A stretch of 13,640 nt of DNA, taken from contig JBCCQN010000216.1 in assembly GCA_039024315.1 (NCBI GenBank), positions 1 through 13,640 of the forward strand, written 5' to 3'. The notes beneath the pieces are model-generated. The model made no database searches. It was not told where the DNA came from and saw nothing but the letters and a program-made list of their open reading frames with translations. The stretch comes from JBCAWW01 sp039024315. GTDB taxonomy: Bacteria > Bacteroidota > Bacteroidia > J057. Within the stretch, counting starts at the first letter, position 1. Every line of letters starts with the position of its first letter. The translations under genes and the position numbers were made by a program. This document shows, piece after piece, positions 1-6,174 of the stretch.

Positions 1-51
1 GGCGTATTGCTCAATGGGCTGGCGATCTGGAACTATCGTAAGACGAATTAA
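1..51 (+). CDS. C-terminal end of an unidentified protein (partial)
   Basis: Frame 1 is open from the window edge and ends at TAA (49-51). The 16 residues read GVLLNGLAIWNYRKTN. A hydrophobic stretch followed by a short basic tail fits the end of a last transmembrane helix with a cytoplasmic C-terminus, but 16 residues cannot identify a family. The stop codon overlaps the first base of the palindromic repeat that begins at 50, so the repeat sits directly against the gene end. A chance open frame of this length is possible, so confidence is limited. Confidence 0.45.
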   Translation, partial: GVLLNGLAIWNYRKTN

Positions 52-84
52 CATCCCCTTCCGTCTAATCAGCCCCTTCAAAGA
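50..84 (+). repeat. Palindromic element copy A, left fragment (split by the IS)
   Basis: These 35 bases start with AACATCCCCTT and are identical, 35 of 35, to the reverse complement of 3389-3423 in copy B. The rest of copy A lies beyond the insertion sequence at 1634-1712. Without the IS and one target duplication, copy A is 114 bp and copy B about 115 bp. The outer ends are inverted repeats of each other (AACATCCCCTT against AAGGGGATGTT), and an inner CCCTTCAAAG block also has a counterpart in the right arm. The element therefore looks like a small hairpin-forming, REP- or MITE-like repeat without coding capacity. Confidence 0.85.
75..84 (+). repeat. Target site duplication, left copy
   Basis: CCTTCAAAGA lies directly outside the left inverted repeat of the IS and is repeated exactly at 1624-1633 outside the right inverted repeat. 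A 10-bp duplication is within the range seen in the IS4 family. Copy B of the host repeat has this decamer only once at the matching place, which supports a true duplication. Confidence 0.93.
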
Positions 85-98
85 CTACGGTTCCCCCA
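85..98 (+). repeat. IS left terminal inverted repeat (IRL)
   Basis: CTACGGTTCCCCCA is the exact reverse complement of 1610-1623. Similarity stops at the 15th base (C on the left, G on the right in the same sense), so the repeat is 14 bp long. It is the expected transposase recognition end. Confidence 0.93.
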
Positions 99-127
99 CA
101 AGTATCCCATAAGGGAAAAAGTTATAT

Positions 128-1606
128 ATGCATAAGAATTCTTTTGACCCAGAGATAATTATGTACCCTACATTTGACCCAATTGTTCGCCAAGATGGAG
201 GCGCCTATCAGGAGCATTGCTATAATGATGCTCGCTTAGCATCCAAAAGCCTTGAATTACTTAATTGTATGGTTTGTCGCCAAAGTAATGTGGTACATCA
301 ATTATCCAAAGATGCAGCATCGGAAAAGAGCTTTTATCGTTTTCTTCACAATAAACGGGTGAGTCCATCTGAGATGATCGATCAATTATATCAACCCTAT
401 ATTGCCAATCTGTCCCAACGTGATTTAATTGTGATCGGTGATACGAGTGAAGTTTCGCTCAAAGCCAACATTTCCAATATTGAGGATCGTGAGCGTGTTG
501 GGGTATTGAGTGATAACAAAACGCCAGGCTTCTTTCTGCATAGCCATTTGGTTGTCGATGCTCATAGCGGTCATGGATTAGGCTTGAGTGATCTTCAGTT
601 GTGGATGCGCCCAAAATCTACTCTCCCCAAGCGCAAAAAAGTCATGGGCGATCAACGTAGCTGGTCTGAGAAGGAAACCTATTGTTGGATGCAGGGGATC
701 ATTCATAGTGAGCAAGTGCTGGAGGCAGCTCGTTCGATCCTTTATGTATTTGACTCACATGCTGACATTTCGAACCTATGGTCTCACTCAGAAGGATCAT
801 CTTTTGATCTCTTGATTCGGGTTCAGCAACATAACCGCATATTAGCAAGTAAAGAGGGAAAGTTATTCGACTTGCTGGATCAATTGCCAGTCAGTGGCCA
901 CTACGATCTGGATCTCCGCGCCCTCACTCGGCGCAACTACAGTAAAAACAAGGAGCAAAACCGAACGAAACGATTGGCTCGGATGGAGGTGCGATTCCAC
1001 CCTTGCCGCCTTAAACTCGAGAGCGAAAAGGGGACAACTGATCTGCTTGTATATGGTATCGATGCAAGAGAGAATCCTGCCTCGGTGCCAGCAGGCGAAG
1101 ATTCGGTCCACTGGCGATTACTCACTACTCGTCCGGTAGAGACATTGGAACAAGCTATGAAGATGATCCGCAACTACGAATGGCGTTGGCAGACTGAGGA
1201 GTTATACCGAACGGCCAAACGGAAGGGCTTTGCCATTGAACAAACTCAGTTAACAAAATTGGATGCAATCTTTAAACAAACTATCCTGAGTCTGGAAGCT
1301 GCTTTCAGAGTCCTCAGGTTGGTGATGAGTCGGGATAAAGACAGTCAACAGCCAATTGATGAGATTTTTTCTGCCGAAGAAATTCAATGTCTCAGCCTCC
1401 TCAATCAAAGGTATGAAGGGAAAACACAAAAGTTACGTAACCCATGGTCCAAAGATCAACTTGCATGGGCCGCTTGGGTGATTGCCCGCTTAGGAGGATG
1501 GAAAGGCTACCAATCCAAAAGGCCACCTGGGCCCATTCGAATGAAAAGAGGCTTGGACAGATTTAATACCTATTTTGATGCATGGAATTTATTTAAAATG
1601 GGGTAG
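128..1606 (+). CDS. IS4-family DDE transposase
   Basis: This 492-residue transposase should cut and rejoin the ends of the surrounding IS. Three acidic positions fit the RNase H-like DDE core: D105 in a VIGDTSEVS stretch, D209 in YVFDSHADI, and E357. E357 lies in a perfect IS4 signature Y-(2)-R-(3)-E-(6)-K made by Y350, R353, E357 and K364. The long insertion between the second D and the E, predicted to be beta-rich, is typical of IS4/Tn5-type enzymes. The frame is open with no shift or stop, and the stop lies 3 bases before the right inverted repeat. ATG at 128 is the first start inside the IS; ATG at 161 is a possible alternative. No separate promoter is evident in the 43 bases ahead. Family assignment is firm, the exact subgroup is not. 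Confidence 0.95.
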   Translation: MHKNSFDPEIIMYPTFDPIVRQDGGAYQEHCYNDARLASKSLELLNCMVCRQSNVVHQLSKDAASEKSFYRFLHNKRVSPSEMIDQLYQPYIANLSQRDLIVIGDTSEVSLKANISNIEDRERVGVLSDNKTPGFFLHSHLVVDAHSGHGLGLSDLQLWMRPKSTLPKRKKVMGDQRSWSEKETYCWMQGIIHSEQVLEAARSILYVFDSHADISNLWSHSEGSSFDLLIRVQQHNRILASKEGKLFDLLDQLPVSGHYDLDLRALTRRNYSKNKEQNRTKRLARMEVRFHPCRLKLESEKGTTDLLVYGIDARENPASVPAGEDSVHWRLLTTRPVETLEQAMKMIRNYEWRWQTEELYRTAKRKGFAIEQTQLTKLDAIFKQTILSLEAAFRVLRLVMSRDKDSQQPIDEIFSAEEIQCLSLLNQRYEGKTQKLRNPWSKDQLAWAAWVIARLGGWKGYQSKRPPGPIRMKRGLDRFNTYFDAWNLFKMG

Positions 1607-1609
1607 ATC

Positions 1610-1623
1610 TGGGGGAACCGTAG
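1610..1623 (+). repeat. IS right terminal inverted repeat (IRR)
   Basis: TGGGGGAACCGTAG is the exact reverse complement of the left end at 85-98 and is followed directly by the right copy of the target duplication. Confidence 0.93.
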
Positions 1624-1633
1624 CCTTCAAAGA
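1624..1633 (+). repeat. Target site duplication, right copy
   Basis: CCTTCAAAGA is identical to 75-84 and directly abuts the right end of the IS. Confidence 0.93.
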
Positions 1634-1712
1634 GGCTTGACGGCTTTATTGTTTGTATCCACACTCCTCGCTAGTCCCCTTTGAAGGCTACGGATAGCGA
1701 AAAGGGGATGTT
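1634..1712 (+). repeat. Palindromic element copy A, right fragment
   Basis: This continues copy A after the IS. It starts GGCTTGACGG (GGCCTGACGG in copy B) and passes through a centre of about 26 bases that differs between copies. It ends with the right arm, CGCTAGTCCC through AAAAGGGGATGTT, which resembles the copy B arm with several substitutions. Conserved arms with a free centre suggest that the arms, or the hairpin they form, are what is kept. The linker motif follows 13 bases later at 1726. Confidence 0.82.
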
Positions 1713-1725
1713 CCCATCTTCCCCG

Positions 1726-1741
1726 CTGCGCGGAACGCTTA
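1726..1741 (+). repeat. 16-bp linker motif, copy 1
   Basis: CTGCGCGGAACGCTTA matches the motif found four more times at 3031, 3159, 3287 and 3437, with one change from the commonest form, CTGCGCAGAACGCTTA. As at 3437, it follows a copy of the palindromic element and has the same orientation. From here to the gene at 1862 (about 120 bases) the sequence is AT-rich and probably holds the promoter of that gene, but no clear promoter match is visible. Confidence 0.7.
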
Positions 1742-1861
1742 TTCAAGCATTTTAACAAAGGAAAAGCGATGTGGAAAACTTCCTGCTTATAAAAATATTA
1801 ATTCTATAACCATTATTTATAAATGCCGTTAATGGGGTATCAAGGTTTAAACACTGAAGGA

Positions 1862-2950
1862 ATGTCAAAAAAACTATTTTCCCCCTTTGCCCTCGGCAAT
1901 ATAGAATTGAAAAACAGAGTGGTCATGGCCCCTCTTACACGTACTCGTGCGCTAGGTAACATCCCTAACGAATTGATGGCAGAGTACTATGGCCAAAGAG
2001 CAGAAGCCGGCCTTATCATCACAGAAGGTACTTCTCCTTCTCCTAATGGCTTGGGTTATCCTAATATCCCAGGCGTATTTAGTGAAGCGCAAGTCGCAGG
2101 ATGGCGTAAAGTTACGGATACTGTTCACGAGAAAGGCGGTCGCATCTTTGTGCAAATCATGCACACCGGTCGTGTCAGTCACCCTGACAATCTCCCCGAA
2201 GGAGGCCGTGTATTAGGCCCATCTGCAGTACCATCTGGGGTAGAAATGTACACCCTCAAAGGTAAAAAAGAGGTGCTTCCTACCCCTGAAGCTATGAGCG
2301 CAGCTGATATAGAAGAAGCCATTGAAGAATACGTTCAAGCTGCCAAAAATGCCATAGCAGCAGGTTTTGATGGAGTCGAACTCCACGGCGCCAATGGCTA
2401 CCTTATCGAGCAGTTTATCCATCCCCATACCAACCAACGTGAGGATGAGTTTGGCGGTAGCCTAGAAAAAAGAGCTCAGTTCGCCCTTAGCGTTGCCCGC
2501 AGGGTAGTGGACGCGATTGGTGCTGATAAAGTAGGCATCAGGCTCTCTCCTTTTGGCCAAAACAACAATCTCCCTGCTTACGATACTGTAGAGCCTACTT
2601 ACCTCTACCTCGCCGAAAAACTCTCTGAAATTGGCATCCTTTACATCCACACAGTGGATCACTCCTCTATGGGTGCCCCAGTGGTGCCTTTGGCCTTCAA
2701 ACAACGTTTGAGAGCTGCTTTCCAAGGCAAAATCATCCTTAGCGGTGGCTATGATGCCGAGCGCGCAGAAGCTGATTTGCAAGCCGATCTTGGAGATGTG
2801 GTTGCCTTTGGTCGCCCCTTTATTGGCAATCCCGACCTCGTCGAACGCTTAAAATCCAATGCGCCTTTCAATGAATTAGACCCAAGCACTTTTTATGGGC
2901 TTGATGCCAAAGGATACACAGATTATCCGTTCCTTGAAAAGGCCAAATAG
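1862..2950 (+). CDS. Old Yellow Enzyme family ene-reductase (alkene reductase)
   Basis: This is a 362-residue FMN-dependent NAD(P)H:flavin oxidoreductase of the OYE/NemA type, a cytoplasmic TIM-barrel enzyme. Family members reduce activated C=C bonds, such as those of enones, maleimides and some nitro compounds. The start SKKLFSPFALGNIELKNRVV is typical of the family. T26 in APLTRTR matches the FMN-tuning threonine, and Q98 in FVQIMHTGR the flavin-contacting glutamine. H175 and N178 in HGANGYL bind the substrate carbonyl, and Y180 is the proton donor. A late FGRPFIGNPDLV stretch binds the FMN phosphate. ATG 1862 is preferred because the family motif starts there, although an in-frame ATG at 1823 would add 13 residues without family resemblance. 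A terminator follows, so it is likely monocistronic. The natural substrate cannot be read from the sequence. Confidence 0.95.
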   Translation: MSKKLFSPFALGNIELKNRVVMAPLTRTRALGNIPNELMAEYYGQRAEAGLIITEGTSPSPNGLGYPNIPGVFSEAQVAGWRKVTDTVHEKGGRIFVQIMHTGRVSHPDNLPEGGRVLGPSAVPSGVEMYTLKGKKEVLPTPEAMSAADIEEAIEEYVQAAKNAIAAGFDGVELHGANGYLIEQFIHPHTNQREDEFGGSLEKRAQFALSVARRVVDAIGADKVGIRLSPFGQNNNLPAYDTVEPTYLYLAEKLSEIGILYIHTVDHSSMGAPVVPLAFKQRLRAAFQGKIILSGGYDAERAEADLQADLGDVVAFGRPFIGNPDLVERLKSNAPFNELDPSTFYGLDAKGYTDYPFLEKAK

Positions 2951-2964
2951 ATATACATAGAACT

Positions 2965-3026
2965 GAATACATGACAGGAGGAGGAGAATTAGGACGGTCC
3001 TTCTTGGGTCATGTATTCTTTTTTTT
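2965..3026 (+). terminator. Rho-independent terminator after the ene-reductase gene
   Basis: GAATACATGAC (2965-2975) pairs perfectly with GTCATGTATTC (3008-3018) and is followed by eight T residues (3019-3026). The 32-base interior can pair further in part (GGAGGAGG against CCTTCTT). It lies 15 bases after the stop codon at 2948-2950. Confidence 0.85.
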
Positions 3027-3030
3027 ACTG

Positions 3031-3158
3031 CTGCGCAGAACGCTTATCTCCATAGTTCCTTCGGTAAACTCAGAATGACTATTGGGTGGACTTTGCTTTT
3101 AGTACCAATCATCTAATTGTCCTGCTGAGCTTACCGAAGCATCTTTTTTCTCTCCATG
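3031..3158 (+). repeat. 128-bp palindromic repeat unit, copy 1
   Basis: The unit starts with the linker motif CTGCGCAGAACGCTTA, then holds an imperfect inverted repeat: a CCTTCGGTAAACTCAG arm near 3058 and a CTGAGCTTACCGAAG arm near 3124-3139. About 40 bases lie between the arms. It ends in a T-rich CATCTTTTTTCTCTCC tract. The following copy has exactly the same length and differs at scattered positions, so the two are tandem. No coding frame is conserved between them. Confidence 0.88.
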
Positions 3159-3286
3159 CTGCGCAGAACGCTTATCCCTATAGTTCCTTCGGTAAATTCA
3201 GGATGACTATTGGGTGGACTTTGCTTTTACCGCCAATATCCTTGTTGTCCTGTTGAGCTTGCCGAAGCATCTTTTTTCTCTCTCTG
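3159..3286 (+). repeat. 128-bp palindromic repeat unit, copy 2
   Basis: This is a tandem copy of 3031-3158 with scattered substitutions. Several lie in the arms (AAACTCAG to AAATTCAG, CTGCTGAG to CTGTTGAG, TTACCGAAG to TTGCCGAAG), and the middle between the arms varies most. The stretch ATGACTATTGGGTGGACTTT is unchanged in both copies. Confidence 0.88.
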
Positions 3287-3302
3287 CGTCGCAGAACGCT
3301 TA
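3287..3302 (+). repeat. 16-bp linker motif, copy 4
   Basis: CGTCGCAGAACGCTTA restarts the 128-bp period, but copy B of the other palindromic element follows instead of a third unit. Copies 2 and 3 of the motif are the first 16 bases of the two 128-bp units (3031 and 3159). Confidence 0.75.
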
Positions 3303-3308
3303 TCTCAA

Positions 3309-3423
3309 GACATCCCCTTTTCGCTGGCCGTCCCCTTCAAAAGGGACTAGCGAAAAATCATTATTGTACCTAAATCTCCCGTCAGGCCTCTTTGAAGGGG
3401 CTGATTAGACGGAAGGGGATGTT
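3309..3423 (-). repeat. Palindromic element copy B (uninterrupted, inverted)
   Basis: Read on the minus strand, this matches copy A: the first 35 bases are identical to 50-84, and 44 of the first 45 agree once the IS is removed. The centre of about 27 bases is unrelated, then the right arm is similar again. The outer ends (ACATCCCCTT and AAGGGGATGT) and the inner CCCCTTCAAA blocks are mutual inverted repeats, so either strand can fold into a long, interrupted hairpin. It serves as the empty-site reference for the insertion in copy A. Confidence 0.88.
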
Positions 3424-3436
3424 TAAAGTCCTCCTG

Positions 3437-3452
3437 CTTCGCAGAATGCTTT
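3437..3452 (+). repeat. 16-bp linker motif, copy 5 (diverged)
   Basis: CTTCGCAGAATGCTTT is the most diverged copy of the motif, again placed just after a palindromic element and in the same orientation. The remaining 110 bases to the next gene are AT-rich and hold no further repeat I can see. They presumably carry the promoter of the lipoprotein gene. Confidence 0.6.
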
Positions 3453-3562
3453 GCCCCCATAGAAATAAATCTTAAAAAAAATCCCCACGCATAGGGGGAC
3501 CAAATTTTCCCGCTGTCTTAGGAGCAAATAAACAAACATTCACATTATAAATCCTAAGTAGC

Positions 3563-4243
3563 ATGAAACGCTTATCATTTTTCTCCCTTTCGCTTATTGT
3601 ATTGGTAGGACTTTTTATGTTTTCCTGTGAGTCCGAACCTTCCATCGATGTCAATCAGGACAAGATCTGGGTGGAGTACGAACTGTTTTACAATGCCAAC
3701 GAGGATAAAACTACCGCCTTTGCGCTTTTTCGCTTCGGCAACAGCCTCGGCACCCAACTCGAACTATCTGACCCGGCCTCTGTCACCTTCGAGGGCGATG
3801 AACTCCTCTTCAACCCCATCTTGGCAAGACACGAAATTGAGTTGGACGGTTTGGTTACCCAGGGCACCTTTGTCTATACTGATACCGAAGCCAACGTCTT
3901 CACCAATCAAACCCCCACTATGGAAAGTGCCGATTGGCCCAGCAACCTCAACAGCCTTACGCTCTCCCAAAGTGCAGACTATGATCTCGTCTGGGATGGC
4001 GCAGCCTTGGGAGAAAATCAGGGCGTCAGCGTCTTGGTGGGACCCAAACTATTTGTGGAGGATGATCTCAACGCAACGTCCATAACGCTATTTGCCAACC
4101 GCTTACAAGATCTAGATAAGCCATCTTATCTTACTTTTTTGGATCGTTGGGAAGAACTTGATCCGGCACAAACCACCTCTGCTGGTGGAGTAATCCGGGC
4201 CAAGTACCGGGCTGAGCGAATCTCTGCTGAGATTGCTGATTAA
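3563..4243 (+). CDS. Putative lipoprotein of unknown function
   Basis: This is a 226-residue protein with a type II signal: a basic start (MKR), a hydrophobic core at residues 5-20, and a lipobox-like LFMFSC ending at C22, the likely lipidated cysteine. The acidic-serine run after it (ESEPSID) could favour export to the outer membrane or surface, as in Bacteroidota lipoprotein export signals, but this is inference. The mature part is acidic and soluble, with no cysteine after C22 and no internal membrane segment. I recognise no domain. ATG 3563 is supported by the signal peptide starting exactly there. The gene stands alone between the repeat mosaic and a strong terminator. The reading frame looks real: an overlapping frame at 3627-4085 has no start signal or protein-like features. 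Confidence 0.8.
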   Translation: MKRLSFFSLSLIVLVGLFMFSCESEPSIDVNQDKIWVEYELFYNANEDKTTAFALFRFGNSLGTQLELSDPASVTFEGDELLFNPILARHEIELDGLVTQGTFVYTDTEANVFTNQTPTMESADWPSNLNSLTLSQSADYDLVWDGAALGENQGVSVLVGPKLFVEDDLNATSITLFANRLQDLDKPSYLTFLDRWEELDPAQTTSAGGVIRAKYRAERISAEIAD

Positions 4244-4295
4244 CCCACACAACGAGCTTGCGGTAAATTGATGCAAGGCTCCTTTCTACTTAAAG

Positions 4296-4335
4296 AAAAA
4301 TTCCTCTAACAGATTAGCTGTTAGGGGAATTTTTT
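4296..4335 (+). terminator. Strong Rho-independent terminator
   Basis: AAAAATTCCTCTAACAG (4296-4312) pairs with CTGTTAGGGGAATTTTT (4318-4334) across a 5-base loop, ATTAG, with one G-T type mismatch in 17 positions. Six T residues close it at 4330-4335, and an A run on the other side would let it work on both strands. It lies about 50 bases after the lipoprotein gene. Confidence 0.92.
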
Positions 4336-4512
4336 AATCAAGCAGGAATTAGATCGGATTCTTTTCGACTTTGATTTACTAAATCTGATAGATTGTGTAC
4401 TTTACTACAGAAGCTTAATTTATAGCGCTTTCAAGCCTTGAGAATCGAAAAGAGCTTTTTCATCCTTAAAAAACTCTGTCGATTCCTCAATATTAACAAT
4501 GGCACAAGCAGT
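4336..4512 (+). promoter_or_regulatory. Intergenic leader of the methyltransferase gene, promoter likely but not located
   Basis: This AT-rich stretch lies between a strong terminator and a gene, so it should hold a promoter. A TTG at 4371-4373 followed 24 bases later by TACTTTAC (4398-4405) resembles the Bacteroidota pattern TTG...TAnnTTTG, but the match is incomplete and the spacing slightly long. The reading frame of the methyltransferase is open through 4438, where a TTG codon could start it earlier. Confidence 0.3.
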
Positions 4513-5265
4513 ATGATCAAGAAAATAATTCCCGCTAGGATTAAATTAGCAGTTAGGAGTAAAGCGCTTACGGGTAACAACGTTGAATGCCCTATTTGCG
4601 AAAATACCTTCATCACATTTTTGCCGTTTGGAATTTCTCCCGCACCCATGAGAGCAAACGCATTGTGTCCAGTCTGTAACTCTTTGGAAAGGACAAGGAT
4701 ATTCTGGAAGTATTTATTGGATAAGCCAGATTTCTTCGATTCAAAGAAAGAGGTTTTGCACGTAGCTCCTGAAAGGAAGCTATTCGAAAAATTTAAGGCT
4801 AATCCTATGATTAGTTATTTTCCAGTGGATTTATTTACTGAAGGCTATAAATATCCAGAGGGTACCATCAATATGGATATTACTCAAATGGAGTTTCCTG
4901 AAAATAAATTTGACTTTATTCTCTGTTCACATGTATTAGAGCATGTTCCCAATGATACACTTGCCATGAGTGAATTATACCGTGTCTTGAAACCAGGCGG
5001 TTGGGGCATTTTACAGGTGCCAATAGAAATGGATCGAGAGCAAACTTATGAGGACGATTCAATCACATCTCCCGAGGAAAGAAAAATAGCCTTTGGTCAG
5101 TTTGACCATGTAAGAGTTTATGGCAGAGATTATATCAAACGGCTTGAGTATGTCGGCTTTGCCGTAGAGCTAGATGACTATTCGATACAGCTTTCTGCCC
5201 ATGATAAATTTCGCTATGGCTTTGGACAAGGAGAGAGCCTATTTATTGTGAGAAAAAGTAAATAA
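4513..5265 (+). CDS. Zinc-ribbon class I SAM-dependent methyltransferase
   Basis: This 250-residue protein is probably cytoplasmic. Residues 24-60 carry two CPxC pairs (C26/C29 and C52/C55) that look like a zinc-binding knuckle, followed by a SLERTR stretch often seen in this subgroup. A Methyltransf_11-like Rossmann domain comes next. Its first strand reads VLHVAPE in place of the usual glycine-rich VLDVGCG loop, then there is an MDITQMEFP acidic strand and an HVLEHV post-II motif, followed by RVLKPGGW. Relatives of this type occur in sugar and polysaccharide gene regions, but substrates are mostly unknown. ATG 4513 is chosen because the family part begins just after it; a TTG at 4438 would add 25 residues with no family resemblance. 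It is separated from both neighbours and is likely its own unit. The fold is clear, the substrate is not. Confidence 0.85.
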   Translation: MIKKIIPARIKLAVRSKALTGNNVECPICENTFITFLPFGISPAPMRANALCPVCNSLERTRIFWKYLLDKPDFFDSKKEVLHVAPERKLFEKFKANPMISYFPVDLFTEGYKYPEGTINMDITQMEFPENKFDFILCSHVLEHVPNDTLAMSELYRVLKPGGWGILQVPIEMDREQTYEDDSITSPEERKIAFGQFDHVRVYGRDYIKRLEYVGFAVELDDYSIQLSAHDKFRYGFGQGESLFIVRKSK

Positions 5266-5322
5266 GCCGCTGAGATAATCTTAACCCATTTTAACGCTAA
5301 ATCGGCCATCATACTTTAGCCT

Positions 5323-6024
5323 ATGTCCAGAGTCTTTCTCCAAGCCCAATGGCGCAAACTGATTATGGCCAACTATGAGATCGATCCTGCGATCTTAACA
5401 CCCTATCTGCCTTATGGTACTGAATTGGATACTTGGCAGGGTAGACATTATGTGAGTTTGGTGGGTTTTATGTTTCAAGATACTAAGGTTTTGGGGGTTA
5501 AAATCCCCTGGCATGTGAACTTTGAAGAAGTCAATCTCCGTTTTTATGTCAAAAGAGGGGAGAAGCGAGGAGTGGTTTTTATCAAGGAAATCGTTCCGCG
5601 AATAGCGATCACCCTCGTCGCCAATACCCTGTACAAAGAACACTACGCCACTCGCCGGATGAAGCATGAGTGGGTAGAGGATCAGCATAGTCTGAGGGTA
5701 CGTTATGAATGGAAAGAAAGGATGGGCTGGCAGTATATGCAGGTCGAGGCGGATCCCCTTGGTACCGAACTTGTCGCCGGAAGCGAAGAAGAATTTATCA
5801 CTGAGCACTTCTGGGGTTATACTCGAAAATCTGCACATAAAACTGGGGAATACGAGGTAGCCCACCCCGCTTGGCAAATCCATTCAGTACGTGATTTTGA
5901 GCTGCAAATGGATGTAAATCAAGTATATGGCTCCCAGTTTGAAGCGAGTTTCTCCGAAGTGCCTAAATCTGTCTTCCTAGCTCAAGGTTCAGAGATAAAA
6001 GTCTTTCAGGGCAGTGGAATATAG
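5323..6024 (+). CDS. DUF2071 / YqjF-family protein
   Basis: This 233-residue protein matches the DUF2071 (COG3361, YqjF-like) family from its first residues: an FLQAQWRKLIMANYEID start, then PYLPYGTELDTWQGRHYVSLVGF. A VNLRFYVKR stretch follows, then GVVFIKEIVPR. The length is normal for the family. No signal peptide or membrane helix is seen, so it should be cytoplasmic. The biochemical role of the family is not established; the fold is related to acetoacetate decarboxylase-like proteins. A short GCTAAA/TTTAGC inverted repeat (5296-5301 and 5315-5320) lies just ahead of the start but is too weak to call. The gene is 57 bases after the methyltransferase, so co-transcription is possible. It ends about 150 bases before the sugar operon. 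Confidence 0.88.
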   Translation: MSRVFLQAQWRKLIMANYEIDPAILTPYLPYGTELDTWQGRHYVSLVGFMFQDTKVLGVKIPWHVNFEEVNLRFYVKRGEKRGVVFIKEIVPRIAITLVANTLYKEHYATRRMKHEWVEDQHSLRVRYEWKERMGWQYMQVEADPLGTELVAGSEEEFITEHFWGYTRKSAHKTGEYEVAHPAWQIHSVRDFELQMDVNQVYGSQFEASFSEVPKSVFLAQGSEIKVFQGSGI

Positions 6025-6174
6025 CAGGAACATATATCCATTAGCTAGTGTAAGTGGGTTGTTGAGTCGTCGAATCTAGCCGTTAAAACAGAACCTATCG
6101 GTTTTGGAGGTCGGAATATTGATTTTAGCGTTTGAAAAGTAAATAACGGTAAATAAGATATTTCGAATTTCGAT

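Larger units (their letters stand above)
85..1623 (+). mobile_element. Complete IS4-family insertion sequence, 1539 bp
   Basis: The element is bounded by a perfect 14-bp terminal inverted repeat (CTACGGTTCCCCCA at 85-98 and its complement at 1610-1623) and by a perfect 10-bp direct repeat. It carries one gene, an intact DDE transposase reading left to right that fills almost the whole element. Length, ends and transposase type fit the IS4 family in the broad sense. The subgroup cannot be fixed by eye. With perfect ends, perfect duplication and an undamaged gene, the insertion looks recent and possibly still active. It sits inside a short palindromic repeat whose uninterrupted relative is at 3309-3423, giving a direct view of the empty site. 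Confidence 0.95.

Noticed and set aside
2462..2782. 106-codon minus-strand frame opposite the ene-reductase gene
   Set aside because: It lies fully within a well supported enzyme gene and has no protein-like features.
3031..3286. CRISPR array
   Set aside because: There are only two 128-bp tandem units that are similar over their whole length; there is no short repeat with unique spacers and no cas gene.
3214..3408. Open frame of 64 codons across the repeat mosaic
   Set aside because: It spans unit 2 and palindromic element B, its translation is not conserved in unit 1, and it has no start signal or protein-like features.
3627..4085. 152-codon + strand frame inside the lipoprotein gene
   Set aside because: It overlaps a gene with a clear signal peptide in another frame, and its composition (S/P-rich) is that of a shadow frame.
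5296..5320. GCTAAA/TTTAGC hairpin before the DUF2071 gene as a terminator or riboswitch
   Set aside because: The stem is only 6 bp with a 13-base loop and no T tract; this is expected by chance in AT-rich DNA.
5395..5883. 162-codon minus-strand frame opposite the DUF2071 gene
   Set aside because: The + strand protein matches its family over its full length; the opposite frame shows no recognisable features.
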